This document shows positions 41,862 through 51,256 of a stretch of DNA of 59,067 nucleotides, piece by piece. A program made the position numbers and the translations under genes. The stretch is from positions 1 to 59,067 of the forward strand of contig JAAWBX010000021.1 of the NCBI GenBank assembly GCA_022792885.1, written 5' to 3'. This DNA is from Lachnospiraceae bacterium. Lineage in GTDB: Bacteria; Bacillota; Clostridia; Lachnospirales; Lachnospiraceae. Under the pieces are notes generated by a model, which worked only from the letters and a program-made list of their open reading frames with translations, made no database searches and was not told the DNA's origin. The number at the start of each line of letters is the position of its first letter. Within the stretch, counting starts at the first letter, position 1.

Positions 41862-42590
41862 ATGCGTATCATAAATGCCACATGGGAAAAAAGATTGATC
41901 GGCATGGAAAGTGTGGAGTTTGAATTGTCGACGGTTGAGAATTTAAGCGAAGCGAAAAAACAGATCCTGTCGTGCTCAAATAAATATCAGGTGGTAAAAG
42001 TTCCGGTAGGCGACGTGAAGGCGCAGCTGATGGTTCAGGATTGCGGATTTAAATTCTATGAAACGAACTATCAGCTTGAACGTAAGATAAAGAAACCTCA
42101 AAAAATGCCGGAGATATTTTCTCGCTTTCAAAAAGACGTTTCCTTTAGAGACGCCGCGGAGGATGAGATTGATTTTATTTTGAAACTTGTTGAAGGCGGT
42201 ACGCTGTTTACAACGGATAAGATTGCGCAGGATCCGTATTTTTCACCGCTTATTGCCGGCCGCAGGTATTCTTTAAGGGCGAGAGATATGATAGAAAAAG
42301 GAGCGAGAACCGTGCTCGGTCTGTACAAGGGCAATACGGCCTCTTTCACGATTTATGAAGACAGAGGCGGTTATTATCTGGCGTTTATCGGAGGCATGTT
42401 AAATGAATATGAAAACAGGGGAATGGGTTTTATTCCATTGTATGTTACAGGGGAACATGTATACCGGAACGGAGGAGGGGTAATTAAGACAGGCGTATCC
42501 AGCAATAATCCGTCTATGTTGAAGCTTCAGCTTTTGTTTGGGGTTCGCATTACGGATATTAGAAACATCTATATCAAACATATCGTGTGA
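41862..42590 (+). CDS. GNAT-like acetyltransferase of the polysaccharide cluster
   Basis: A 242-residue protein whose C-terminal half (about 85-240) looks like a GNAT domain: LGLYKGNTASFTIYEDRGGYYLAFIGGMLNEYENRGMGFIPLYVTGEHVYRNGGGVIKTGVSSNNPSMLKLQLLFGVR. The architecture, with an N-terminal partial fold, resembles WecD-type nucleotide-amino-sugar acetyltransferases. GGAGAG precedes the ATG. The sugar is not known. Confidence 0.7.
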   Translation: MRIINATWEKRLIGMESVEFELSTVENLSEAKKQILSCSNKYQVVKVPVGDVKAQLMVQDCGFKFYETNYQLERKIKKPQKMPEIFSRFQKDVSFRDAAEDEIDFILKLVEGGTLFTTDKIAQDPYFSPLIAGRRYSLRARDMIEKGARTVLGLYKGNTASFTIYEDRGGYYLAFIGGMLNEYENRGMGFIPLYVTGEHVYRNGGGVIKTGVSSNNPSMLKLQLLFGVRITDIRNIYIKHIV

Positions 42591-42609
42591 TACGTTAAGG
42601 GGACGGTAT

Positions 42610-43377
42610 ATGGAAATGAAAAACAATAGGATGTTAGAAGGAAAAAATGCGATTATTACCGGGAGCGGAAGGGGAATCGGCCGGGCGGCGGTGGAGTTGT
42701 TTGCAGAGAGCGGGGCGAATATCTGGGCTTGTTTCAGAAGCGTTGGCGAAAAAGATAAGTCGTTTCTTCGGGAAATGGCAGAGAAGAACGGAGTTTGGAT
42801 AAAACCGGTTTGCTTTGATTTGTCGGATTCGGATTCCGTCGATCAGGGGATTAAGAAAATTATAAAGGAAAAAGAGCCGATTAATATTCTGGTCAATAAT
42901 GCGGCGGTTTCGTTCGGGACTGCGCTTAGCATGATGCCGATAAAAAGAATAAAAGAGCTGTTTGATGTAAATTATTTTGCGCAACTTCAAATTATCCAGC
43001 TTGTATGCAAAGCGATGATTCGTCAGAAGTGCGGTTCGGTTATAAACATAGGCTCCGTGAGCGGGATGGAGATATATGCGGGGAATCTTGCTTACGGTTC
43101 CAGTAAGGCGGCCTTGATGTACGCGACGAAAGTGCTTTCCAAGGAATATGCTTCACATGGCATAAGGGTTAACGCGGTAGCGCCGGGTACCGTTCATACG
43201 GATATGGATCAGACAAGGACCGAAAAGCAGATGAAAGAGGTACTGGATAAAACCGCGTTAAAGCGGGAAGCAGCTCCGGAAGAGATCGCGAAAGTTATAA
43301 GATTTCTTTCATCGGACGACGCGTCATATATTACGGGGGCCGTGGTGGTGGTTGACGGCGGCCGAACGGATTTTTAA
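42610..43377 (+). CDS. SDR-family oxidoreductase (3-oxoacyl-ACP reductase-like)
   Basis: Classical short-chain dehydrogenase, 255 residues. Motifs: TGSGRGIGRAA (cofactor), VNNAAVSF, SVSG with the YGSSK catalytic Tyr and Lys, and APGTVHTDM. Its closest look is FabG-like. ATG 42610 is chosen over the upstream TTG 42538 since AAGGGGA precedes it and the longer form would overlap the GNAT gene. Together with the ACP and AMP-ligase downstream, it may reduce an acyl-ACP bound intermediate; a sugar substrate is also possible. Confidence 0.87.
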   Translation: MEMKNNRMLEGKNAIITGSGRGIGRAAVELFAESGANIWACFRSVGEKDKSFLREMAEKNGVWIKPVCFDLSDSDSVDQGIKKIIKEKEPINILVNNAAVSFGTALSMMPIKRIKELFDVNYFAQLQIIQLVCKAMIRQKCGSVINIGSVSGMEIYAGNLAYGSSKAALMYATKVLSKEYASHGIRVNAVAPGTVHTDMDQTRTEKQMKEVLDKTALKREAAPEEIAKVIRFLSSDDASYITGAVVVVDGGRTDF

Positions 43378-43413
43378 ACGCCGAACGATTCGTTTTCAGG
43401 AAAGGCCGGTAGG

Positions 43414-44730
43414 ATGTCAAAGATGAATCTGATTCTTTTAGCAAACGCGTTTCCTTACGGAGATTGGGAACCGTATCTGGAGACAGAAATCAAGTATTAC
43501 GACTGTTTTGATAAAGTACAAATATGTTCCCTGCAGGTTCGCAAAGAACAAATGAACCGGATTCGCGAATTACCTTCTGATAAATATCATGTATTTTCCG
43601 TACGGAAGGTATCGGATCTGATCTATATATTTTATTCTTTTTTTGCGCTGGCAGATGCGAATTTTTATATGGAAATGCTGGAAGTGCTGAAAATGAAACG
43701 GAGTATTTTGAAAAGATTGATTCGACTGGCTGTTTATGTCAGCCGTTCGCATTATGAAGCCGGTAGAATTTTAACATATTTGAGAAAAACCGGTTTAAAT
43801 GCCGATAAGGATCAAGGGCTTATCTATTCTTACCGTTTTGAATATCAGCCGTATGTCGGATTGCTGATACAAAAAAAGTATCCGCGTTTTAAAGTGGTAT
43901 CCAGAGCGCACGGATATGATCTCTATGAGGAACGAAACGCGGAAGCCTATATACCGATGAGAAGGATATTGTTAAAGAAACTCGACAAAGTTTTTATGGT
44001 TTCCGAAGACGGGCGGAATTATTTGCGGAAAAAATACCCGCAATTTGACAAAAAGATACTTGTTCAAAGACTTGGGACGGTGGGGAGAAAATATATCCGG
44101 GCAAGAGCGCCTGAAAACCAAAAAATATCGATCGTCAGTTGTTCTAACGTCATTCCATTGAAAAGAGTCGGCATGATAGCCGGGAGTCTGAGCCGCATAA
44201 AGGATATAGACGTTTACTGGACCCATTATGGAGAGGGGATATTGTCGGATGAGATAAAAGATTTCTGCAGAAGAAATCTTCCCGCCAATATTCATTATAT
44301 TTTCCGAGGCAATGTGGCAAATCAGAAAATTCTTGAGGAGTATTCAAAGGGAGTTTATCAATTATTTATAAATGTGAGCTCCGCGGAAGGGATTCCGGTA
44401 TCGCTTATGGAGGCAATGTCGTTTGGCATCCCCTGTGTGGCAACCGATGTGGGAGGCACGAATGAGATTTTAAAGGACGGGAAAGAAGGGATCCTTTTAA
44501 ATGCGGAGTGCTCTTCAGAGGATTTGGCGCAGGTGATTCGAAGATTCGCACGGATGGATGCGGAGGAATACCGGATGTTTTCCGAAAATGCACGGATGAA
44601 TTGGGCTTCCCGGTATAATGCGGATAAAAATTACAGAACCTTTGCGAAATGTCTTATTCATGAGGCCGGATTCGGATTGCCTGTAAACAGGGCGCAGGCG
44701 GCTCGTTTCACGGGAGAGGACAGGATATGA
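43414..44730 (+). CDS. Glycosyltransferase, GT4-like
   Basis: A GT-B glycosyltransferase of 438 residues. The C-terminal domain carries the retaining-enzyme signature EGIPVSLMEAMSFGIPCVATDVGGTNEIL (E-x7-E, about residues 330-358), and VSRAHGYDLYEERN lies in the N-terminal domain. It adds a sugar to the lipid-linked repeat. Its stop overlaps the start of the polymerase gene (ATGA). Confidence 0.88.
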   Translation: MSKMNLILLANAFPYGDWEPYLETEIKYYDCFDKVQICSLQVRKEQMNRIRELPSDKYHVFSVRKVSDLIYIFYSFFALADANFYMEMLEVLKMKRSILKRLIRLAVYVSRSHYEAGRILTYLRKTGLNADKDQGLIYSYRFEYQPYVGLLIQKKYPRFKVVSRAHGYDLYEERNAEAYIPMRRILLKKLDKVFMVSEDGRNYLRKKYPQFDKKILVQRLGTVGRKYIRARAPENQKISIVSCSNVIPLKRVGMIAGSLSRIKDIDVYWTHYGEGILSDEIKDFCRRNLPANIHYIFRGNVANQKILEEYSKGVYQLFINVSSAEGIPVSLMEAMSFGIPCVATDVGGTNEILKDGKEGILLNAECSSEDLAQVIRRFARMDAEEYRMFSENARMNWASRYNADKNYRTFAKCLIHEAGFGLPVNRAQAARFTGEDRI

Positions 44731-46169
44731 AAGTAGGAAAACCCTTTATAATCGGATTGGTTTTAAATGCGGCGGTTTTGATAGCTTCTTTATATGCCGC
44801 GGTTAATATTAACTATATGTTTGCGCTTCTCGTCTGGATCGATTTGCTGATATATTCTTATAGCAGATTGGAAAAGAGGAGTATGCTGTTCGCGTTTTTG
44901 CTTACTTTTTTTGTTTTTCTGATGGGGAGAGATTTTCTTGAGCTGTTTTTTAAATATAAAGTAGAAAATTTTTCGGAGGAGATTAACTCTCACGCGTATT
45001 CCTGTTATCTGGTGTCGTTGGTTTCCATTGGTTTGAGTTACATGGTTTTTGAAAGGTTAAAAAAACGCGGTGCGGGAGCGGTCAGGCCGAAAACGTATGA
45101 TGAAAGTTATCTGATAATATTAAGAAAACTCAGTTTTGCAGTTTTTATTGTCAGTGCCGCTTTCGCCATAATTTCGGAAATGAATGTGGTAAAATTTGTC
45201 GGAACCTTTGGATATCATAGCTATTATACCGATTATTCGGAGCTTTTATCCGGGAATTCGCTTCTGTATGCATTCAGCAAGATAGGATTGATGATGCCGA
45301 TCGCCTTGAGCATTTATATGGCTACCATGCCCGGGAAAAAAGAATTTAAGATCGTTATGATTCTATACGTCATATATGCGGTTATTTCTCTTGGTACGGG
45401 GCAGCGTTCCGGATTTATGCTTGGCGCTTTATGGTTTATCGTTTACATGATTTTTCGCGGCGGAACGAATCCGGAGGACGGCTGGTTCAAAAGAAAATAT
45501 ATGTTTTACCTGGTCTGTATATTTCCCTTGGTCGCGATTTTCAATTCTTTTTATAGTATCTGGCGTGAAGGCAGTGCTTTTGAGATAAACAGTGTTTGGG
45601 GTCAGTTTGTCGATTTTTTTTATAGCCAGGGAACTTCCAGCAACGCGGTAAAAAGAGCGTATGAATATGTGGATCAGATCCCGAAGGGCTTTACTTATTC
45701 ATTTGAGTTTTTGCGAAGCGGGATACTGGGAAGGATTTTGGGGATCCCGATATACCATGGCAATACGATTGAGCATGCATTGTATGGAGGAAGTTTTACA
45801 CACGCTTTGGGGTACGTGGTGCTGGGTACGTCGTATTTGGCGGGATACGGCCCCGGCTCCTCCTATATAGCGGAGCTGTTTTATGATTTTAGTTACATGG
45901 GCGTAATTATTGGAAGTGTGATATACAGCTGGCTTTTTGTAAATATTTCCAATATTGCCGGAAAGCCGCCGTTTATATTTTCGATTTGTCTGTCCGTACT
46001 TACACAGTTACTGTGGGCGCCAAGGTCAAGCTTTTCCGGATTTATCACGGTTTTGTTTTATCCTACGACATGGATCGCATATCTGGTGATTTTTGGCTTC
46101 GCCCAATGTCTTCATTCCGGAAGGGCGACGGGTAACAGGAAGTTGAATCATGATGGGAGGGGAGTGTGA
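44727..46169 (+). CDS. Oligosaccharide repeat-unit polymerase (Wzy-like)
   Basis: A polytopic membrane protein of 480 residues with about ten to twelve hydrophobic segments, including long N-terminal helices, and a hydrophilic region with conserved LGTGQRSGFMLGALWF. It has the layout of O-antigen/capsule polymerases, which are too variable for firm assignment from sequence. Its end overlaps the in-frame start region of the NeuB-like gene. It would polymerise repeat units on the outer face of the membrane. Confidence 0.78.
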   Translation: MKVGKPFIIGLVLNAAVLIASLYAAVNINYMFALLVWIDLLIYSYSRLEKRSMLFAFLLTFFVFLMGRDFLELFFKYKVENFSEEINSHAYSCYLVSLVSIGLSYMVFERLKKRGAGAVRPKTYDESYLIILRKLSFAVFIVSAAFAIISEMNVVKFVGTFGYHSYYTDYSELLSGNSLLYAFSKIGLMMPIALSIYMATMPGKKEFKIVMILYVIYAVISLGTGQRSGFMLGALWFIVYMIFRGGTNPEDGWFKRKYMFYLVCIFPLVAIFNSFYSIWREGSAFEINSVWGQFVDFFYSQGTSSNAVKRAYEYVDQIPKGFTYSFEFLRSGILGRILGIPIYHGNTIEHALYGGSFTHALGYVVLGTSYLAGYGPGSSYIAELFYDFSYMGVIIGSVIYSWLFVNISNIAGKPPFIFSICLSVLTQLLWAPRSSFSGFITVLFYPTTWIAYLVIFGFAQCLHSGRATGNRKLNHDGRGV

Positions 46170-46170
46170 T

Positions 46171-47217
46171 ATGGCCATTTTAACATTACGTAACGGTTTG
46201 CAGATTGGCAGCGGTTTTGCGCCGTATATTGTAGCGGAGTTTAATTCCAGCCATAACGGAAATGTTGAGACTGCGAAACGGATGATAGATGCTGCGAAGG
46301 AATGCGGCTGCGACTGCGTAAAAATGCAATCCTGGTCGGCCGAGTCGTTGTACGCGGAGGAGTATTATAAGAGCAATCCGATTGCGAAAAGAATGGTGGC
46401 AAAGTTTTCTCTTGCTGAAGAAAAGTTAAAGGAGCTGGCTTTGTATTGCCGGGATTGCGGAATGGATTTCTCTTCAACGCCGTATTCGAAAGAGGAAGTG
46501 GATTTTCTGGCGGAACAGGTGAAGGTTCCGTTTTTAAAAATTGCTTCAATGGAAATCGACAATCTTCCGTTTCTTCAGTATATTTCATCCAAGGGTCTGC
46601 CGATGGTTTTATCGACCGGAATGTCTACGATGGATGAAATCCGAACGGCGGTTAAAGCGATTGAAAGCGCGGGTAACGATCAACTCTGTATTCTTCATTG
46701 CGTTTCGATGTATCCTGCGGAACCGCCGGCCATCCATCTTAACAATATGAAGTTATTGCAGGAGGAATTTCCGGATTATCCGGTCGGATATTCGGATCAC
46801 GCGATCGGATATGAAGTAGCCGCGGCTTCTGTCGCCTTGGGCGCCGCTTATATCGAAAAGCACTTTACTTTGGACAGTAAAAAAATGGGAATGGATAATA
46901 ATATGGCTGCGGAGCCGGAGGATATGAGAGCGCTGGTGACGGCTTGCCATAATGTGTATGTTGCCTTGGGCAAGAAACAGAGGAAGCTTTTCAGGGGCGA
47001 ATGGGAACAAAGGTTAAAGATGAGGCGGAGCCTTGTCGCGGCAAGGGATATTGCCCAAGGGGAGATTCTCACCGCGGCCGATATCGATGTCAAGCGGCCC
47101 GGCGACGGGATCCGTCCGACGGAGTTGGATTCCGTCGTTGGCGAAACTGCGAAACGGGATATTCCCAAAGGGTATCTTATAAGGCGCGAATATCTGGAGA
47201 GCGCGCTTGATTCTTGA
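46171..47217 (+). CDS. NeuB-family synthase (sialic/nonulosonic-acid type)
   Basis: A 348-residue member of the N-acetylneuraminate synthase family, which condenses PEP with an amino-hexose. N-terminal NeuB barrel: IVAEFNSSHNGNVETAKRMIDAAKECGCDCVKMQ, DFSSTPYSKEEVDFL, LSTGMSTMDEI, GYSDHAIGYEVA, EKHFTLD. A SAF (antifreeze-like) domain follows at about 280-348 (RSLVAARDIAQGEILTAADIDVKRPG). ATG 46171 follows GGAGGGGAG (46157-46165). No NeuC-like epimerase or CMP-sugar synthetase is in the window, so the exact acid cannot be named. Confidence 0.88.
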   Translation: MAILTLRNGLQIGSGFAPYIVAEFNSSHNGNVETAKRMIDAAKECGCDCVKMQSWSAESLYAEEYYKSNPIAKRMVAKFSLAEEKLKELALYCRDCGMDFSSTPYSKEEVDFLAEQVKVPFLKIASMEIDNLPFLQYISSKGLPMVLSTGMSTMDEIRTAVKAIESAGNDQLCILHCVSMYPAEPPAIHLNNMKLLQEEFPDYPVGYSDHAIGYEVAAASVALGAAYIEKHFTLDSKKMGMDNNMAAEPEDMRALVTACHNVYVALGKKQRKLFRGEWEQRLKMRRSLVAARDIAQGEILTAADIDVKRPGDGIRPTELDSVVGETAKRDIPKGYLIRREYLESALDS

Positions 47218-47236
47218 AATTAGGAGGGAATTTGAA

Positions 47237-47479
47237 ATGACAAATCTTGAAAAATACAATAAAGCATTTATGGAGATTTTTGAAATTACGGAGGAGCGAA
47301 CGAAAGGTCTCAAATATCAGGATATCGAGGCCTGGGATTCCGTGGGGCATATGGAACTGATCGCGGCGCTTGAAGAAACGTTTGATATCATGATTGATAC
47401 GGATGATATCATAGATTTTAATTCTTATGAGAAGGGCAAAGAAATTCTGGCGAAAGAAGATTACGGAGTGAAATTTTAA
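47237..47479 (+). CDS. Acyl carrier protein
   Basis: An 80-residue acidic ACP. The phosphopantetheine site is in EAWDSVGHMELIAALEETFDI with Ser at about residue 37. ATG 47237 is preceded by AGGAGGG. Its stop codon overlaps the start of the AMP-ligase gene by one base. It would carry an acyl group for the following ligase, LuxE and LuxC-type proteins. Confidence 0.9.
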   Translation: MTNLEKYNKAFMEIFEITEERTKGLKYQDIEAWDSVGHMELIAALEETFDIMIDTDDIIDFNSYEKGKEILAKEDYGVKF

Positions 47480-48894
47480 TGGGGAAAATCTGGGAATTTG
47501 ATCCGTTTGATAAAGACGCGGCGATAATAGATGAGTATGGTAATCAGATGACTTACGAGGCGCTGAACGCCGAGTCGTATGGTTTGGCTGAAAAAACAGG
47601 GAGCAGATGTCTGGTTTTTTGTCTCTGCCGAAACGAGATCGGCTCGGTACTGGGTTATGTTGGTTTTATCAATCATGGGATAGTGCCGGTTTTGCTGAAC
47701 AGCCGCCTGGAAGAAGGACTGCTTGAAAATCTTCTGGAAACTTATAAGCCGTCTTATTTATGGGTACCGAAAGATCAGATCGGCCGGTTTCCTGGCAGGG
47801 AATTCCGGTATGAGGTGTATCGTTATGTTCTTTTGAAAACGGACTATGAAAGGAACTATCCGCTTCATGAAGAGCTGGCGCTTCTCCTGACAACGTCGGG
47901 ATCTACGGGTTCGCCGAAATTTGTGCGGCAGTCATATACGAATGTTTTGCATAATGCGCGGTCGATTGCGACGTATCTGGAATTAAGTTCGTCCGAACGG
48001 CCGATTACGACGCTTCCGATGAACTATACCTATGGTTTGTCTATTATCAACAGCCATTTTCTTGTCGGAGCGACGCTGCTTGTAACGGAAAAGACGTTGA
48101 TGCAAAAGGAGTTTTGGGCTTTTTTTAAAGAGCGCGGGGCGACTTCTTTCGGCGGCGTGCCTTATACCTATGAGATACTTGACAAGCTACGCTTTTATGG
48201 AATGAATTTACCGTCTCTTGGCACCATGACGCAGGCGGGAGGCAAAATCTTGCCCGAATTGCATGAGAGATTTGCGAAATATGCGGAGGAAAGCGGCCGG
48301 AAATTTGTCGTTATGTACGGCCAGTGTGAGGCGACGGCCCGTATGGGTTATCTACCGCCGGAAAGAGCCGTTGAGAAGAACTCTTCCATGGGCATTGCCA
48401 TTCCCGGCGGCAGCTTCCGTTTGATTGATGTAAACGGGAATGAGATTAAAGAACCTTATACGACAGGCGAACTTGTCTATGAGGGAGAAAACGTAACGCT
48501 GGGGTATGCCGAACGCGGCGAGGATCTTGCCGGGGGTGATGAACGCCGCGGTATTCTTGAAACCGGCGATATGGCGCAATTCGATGAGGACGGGTATTAC
48601 TATATTGTCGGACGAAAAAAGCGTTTTTTAAAAATCTATGGGAACCGGGTGAATCTTGATGAAGTGGACCGCATAATACAGAGCGAGTTTGGTATCGAAG
48701 CGGCAAGCGCGGGTGTGGACGATCATATGTACATTTTTGTGACGGATGAGAAGTTTATAAAACCCGTTCGGAGTTTTGTTGTCAACAAAACCGGATTAAA
48801 TCCCGTGGCGTTTAAAGTGCTCTTCATCGGCGAGATACCTAAGAACGATTCCGGAAAGACTTTGTACAAAGAACTGGCAAAATATTATGTGTAA
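47479..48894 (+). CDS. AMP-dependent acyl-activating enzyme
   Basis: ANL-superfamily ligase, 471 residues. Visible: TTSGSTGSPKFV (P-loop, about residues 138-150), YGQCEATARM, GDMAQFDEDGYYYIVGRKKRFLKIYGNRVNLDEVDR and a C-terminal NDSGKTLYKEL with the catalytic Lys. It activates a carboxylic acid as acyl-AMP, probably for loading onto the preceding ACP. It is shorter than classical ANL ligases. The substrate is unknown. Confidence 0.87.
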   Translation: MGKIWEFDPFDKDAAIIDEYGNQMTYEALNAESYGLAEKTGSRCLVFCLCRNEIGSVLGYVGFINHGIVPVLLNSRLEEGLLENLLETYKPSYLWVPKDQIGRFPGREFRYEVYRYVLLKTDYERNYPLHEELALLLTTSGSTGSPKFVRQSYTNVLHNARSIATYLELSSSERPITTLPMNYTYGLSIINSHFLVGATLLVTEKTLMQKEFWAFFKERGATSFGGVPYTYEILDKLRFYGMNLPSLGTMTQAGGKILPELHERFAKYAEESGRKFVVMYGQCEATARMGYLPPERAVEKNSSMGIAIPGGSFRLIDVNGNEIKEPYTTGELVYEGENVTLGYAERGEDLAGGDERRGILETGDMAQFDEDGYYYIVGRKKRFLKIYGNRVNLDEVDRIIQSEFGIEAASAGVDDHMYIFVTDEKFIKPVRSFVVNKTGLNPVAFKVLFIGEIPKNDSGKTLYKELAKYYV

Positions 48895-48927
48895 GACGCG
48901 TTATTTTTTGTGTTGCGGGAGAAGCTT

Positions 48928-50022
48928 ATGACATTTGACGAAATATTGAATATTTCCCCCTATTCTCTTGACGGAGAGGAAAAAGAAAAACTTCTGATAG
49001 GGCGGCTTGCGGAACTGACGAAATTCCACCGAAAGAATTGTCCGGAATATGCGCGCATTCTTGAGAGTATGGATTTTAAATCGGATAAAGTGAGGTCCTG
49101 TACGGACATTCCCTTCCTTCCGGTTCGCCTCTTCAAGGAACTGGATCTGAGATCCGTGCCGGCGGAGGTCGTCGTTAAGACGATGACTTCTTCCGGGACG
49201 ACCGGTCAGAAAGTAAGTAAGATCTATCTGGATCGGGCGACTTCTTCTAACCAGCAAAAAGCAATGGTAAAGATAGTTTCCGAGTTTACGGGCTCCGGCC
49301 GTATGCCGATGATTCTGATCGATTGCCCGGGCGTAGTCAGAAATCGAACCATGTTTTCTGCGAGGGGCGCCGGGATCCTCGGTTTTTCCGTTTTTGGCGC
49401 GAAGAGGATGTATGCTCTTGACGATGATATGAGGTTTAATGTTGAGAAGGTGAGAGAATTTCTGGACGAGCACAGAGGACAGAAGATTTTTCTTTTTGGA
49501 TTTACTTTTATCGTCTGGCAGCATTTTTATAAAGAATTGAAGAGGCTGAGGGAGGAAGGGACCGTTTTTGATTTCTCTCATGCCGTATTGGTGCATGGCG
49601 GAGGCTGGAAAAAACTGGCGTCGCAGGCGGTCGGCCCGGAAGCGTTTCGCCGGGAGTTTGAACGTGTCTGCGGATTGAGACATATCCATGATTATTATGG
49701 AATGGTCGAGCAGACCGGCTGCATTTATATGGAATGCGAGTGCGGCCATCTCCATGCCAGTATCTTTTCCGATGTGATTATTCGCAGGCCGGTTGATTTT
49801 TCGGAATGTGCGGTCGGAGAGAGCGGCATTATCCAGGTGGTTTCTGCGATTCCGGAGTCTTATCCCGGTCACAGTCTCCTGACGGAGGATGAAGGTGTAA
49901 TTCTTGGTGAGGATGATTGTCCGTGCGGTCGTAAGGGGAAATATTTTAAAATCAATGGTCGACTGAAAAATGCCGAGATAAGGGGGTGCAGCGATACCTA
50001 TGCCGACAATTTTGGATCCTGA
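48928..50022 (+). CDS. LuxE-like acyl-protein synthetase
   Basis: A 364-residue protein of the LuxE (acyl-protein synthetase) family, which activates or transfers an acyl group and holds it as a thioester for LuxC. It shows MTSSGTTGQKVSKIYLDR (ATP-binding loop), LHGGG-like VLVHGGGWKKL, HDYYGMVEQTGCIYMEC and a CPCGRKGKYFKINGRLKNAEIRG tail. GGGAG precedes ATG 48928; the frame is open to TTG 48910. It overlaps luxC by 23 bases. Confidence 0.87.
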   Translation: MTFDEILNISPYSLDGEEKEKLLIGRLAELTKFHRKNCPEYARILESMDFKSDKVRSCTDIPFLPVRLFKELDLRSVPAEVVVKTMTSSGTTGQKVSKIYLDRATSSNQQKAMVKIVSEFTGSGRMPMILIDCPGVVRNRTMFSARGAGILGFSVFGAKRMYALDDDMRFNVEKVREFLDEHRGQKIFLFGFTFIVWQHFYKELKRLREEGTVFDFSHAVLVHGGGWKKLASQAVGPEAFRREFERVCGLRHIHDYYGMVEQTGCIYMECECGHLHASIFSDVIIRRPVDFSECAVGESGIIQVVSAIPESYPGHSLLTEDEGVILGEDDCPCGRKGKYFKINGRLKNAEIRGCSDTYADNFGS

Positions 50023-51214
50023 TGCGTTGGAACGGATTACATATCTTACAGGGAGCGCCTCTATTGTGCCCGGGCTTTCTTCCACGCCCGCCCGGGTTCC
50101 GTTTGACGATGGCGTTGTTGATTTTCTGAATGAGGTGTCGAGAGAGCTGATGCGCGACAGGGCGGCGAAAGCATATCCGGATCTTATCACGTTCGGATTT
50201 TGGATTCGTAAAAGCTCCGTTCGGAAATTAAAAGAACGATTTAAGGTTGACGACGGCGCGCTGCGTCTTGGCCGGGGCCTTGTCTTCCATGTGGCGCCTT
50301 CCAATGTTCCCGTAAACTTTGCGTATTCGCTTGCAGCCGGGCTTTTGAGTGGGAATGCCAATGTAGTCCGCGTGCCTTCTCGGGATTTTCCGCAGGTGGA
50401 GATTCTTGCGGACGTATTTCGTAAGGTATTGGCGGATCATGAGGAGATGAAGCCTTATGTGCTGCTTCTTCGCTATGGCAGGGATAAGGATATCAATGAT
50501 TGGTTTAGCTCGATTGCGGACGTACGGATCGTTTGGGGAGGGGATCGGACGATCGCAGAACTGAGAAAATCCGAATTACCGCCGCGCTCCGGGGAAATCA
50601 CTTTTGCGGATCGATATTCTCTGGCGGTGATTGATTCGGATAGCTATCTGGCAATTGGGGATAAAGCTAAGGTGGCGGAAGATTTTTATAATGATACGCT
50701 GTCCTTTGACCAGAATGCCTGTACAAGCCCTCGTATTATTGTCTGGACGGGTAAGCAAATTGAAAGGGCTAAGAAGATTTTCTGGGAGAAGGAACATGAG
50801 CTGGCTGCGAAAAAGTATGCGTTTCAGGCAATACAGAGCGTGGATAAGCTTACGAAGAGTTATCTTATCGCCGCCGTGGAGCCGGGGGTGAAGATCGAGG
50901 CGCGTCCCGATAATCGGATCGTGCGGGTTACGGTTCCGAAAATTACGAATTATTTGATGGATTACAGGGGCAGCGGCGGGTACTTCTATGAGTATAACTG
51001 TGAAGACATTCTGGAAATCAGAGAACTGTGCGGGGATAAGCGCTGCCAGACGATAGCTTATATCGGTGACGGTAAAGCGGTTCTTCCGCTTATCCGGACG
51101 GGAATCAAAGGAATAGATCGTGTTGTGCCGATGGGGAAGACGATGGATTTTGATCTGATCTGGGACGGTTATAATCTGCCGGCCCTTCTGAGCAGAGCGA
51201 TTGTACTGGCATGA
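50000..51214 (+). CDS. LuxC-like acyl reductase
   Basis: A 404-residue LuxC-family acyl-CoA/acyl-protein reductase, forming an aldehyde from an enzyme-bound thioester with NADPH. VFHVAPSNVPVNFAYSLAAGLLSGNANVVRVPSRDFPQVE (about 90-130) and FDQNACTSPRIIVW with the candidate nucleophile Cys (about residue 246) are visible. It overlaps the LuxE-like gene. There is no luciferase (LuxAB), so light production is not the function; the set most likely reduces an acyl intermediate for the surface glycan. Confidence 0.88.
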   Translation: MPTILDPDALERITYLTGSASIVPGLSSTPARVPFDDGVVDFLNEVSRELMRDRAAKAYPDLITFGFWIRKSSVRKLKERFKVDDGALRLGRGLVFHVAPSNVPVNFAYSLAAGLLSGNANVVRVPSRDFPQVEILADVFRKVLADHEEMKPYVLLLRYGRDKDINDWFSSIADVRIVWGGDRTIAELRKSELPPRSGEITFADRYSLAVIDSDSYLAIGDKAKVAEDFYNDTLSFDQNACTSPRIIVWTGKQIERAKKIFWEKEHELAAKKYAFQAIQSVDKLTKSYLIAAVEPGVKIEARPDNRIVRVTVPKITNYLMDYRGSGGYFYEYNCEDILEIRELCGDKRCQTIAYIGDGKAVLPLIRTGIKGIDRVVPMGKTMDFDLIWDGYNLPALLSRAIVLA

Positions 51215-51256
51215 TGAAGCCGGCGGCAGGCAGCACATGAATATAGAGGCAATTTC

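Noticed and set aside
48901-50361. Long minus-strand ORF (486 codons) across LuxE/LuxC genes
   Set aside because: Antisense to two recognisable families and without a ribosome binding site.
47237-51214. Bioluminescence (lux) operon
   Set aside because: LuxC- and LuxE-like genes are present, but LuxA, LuxB and LuxD are not, and the neighbours are glycan enzymes.
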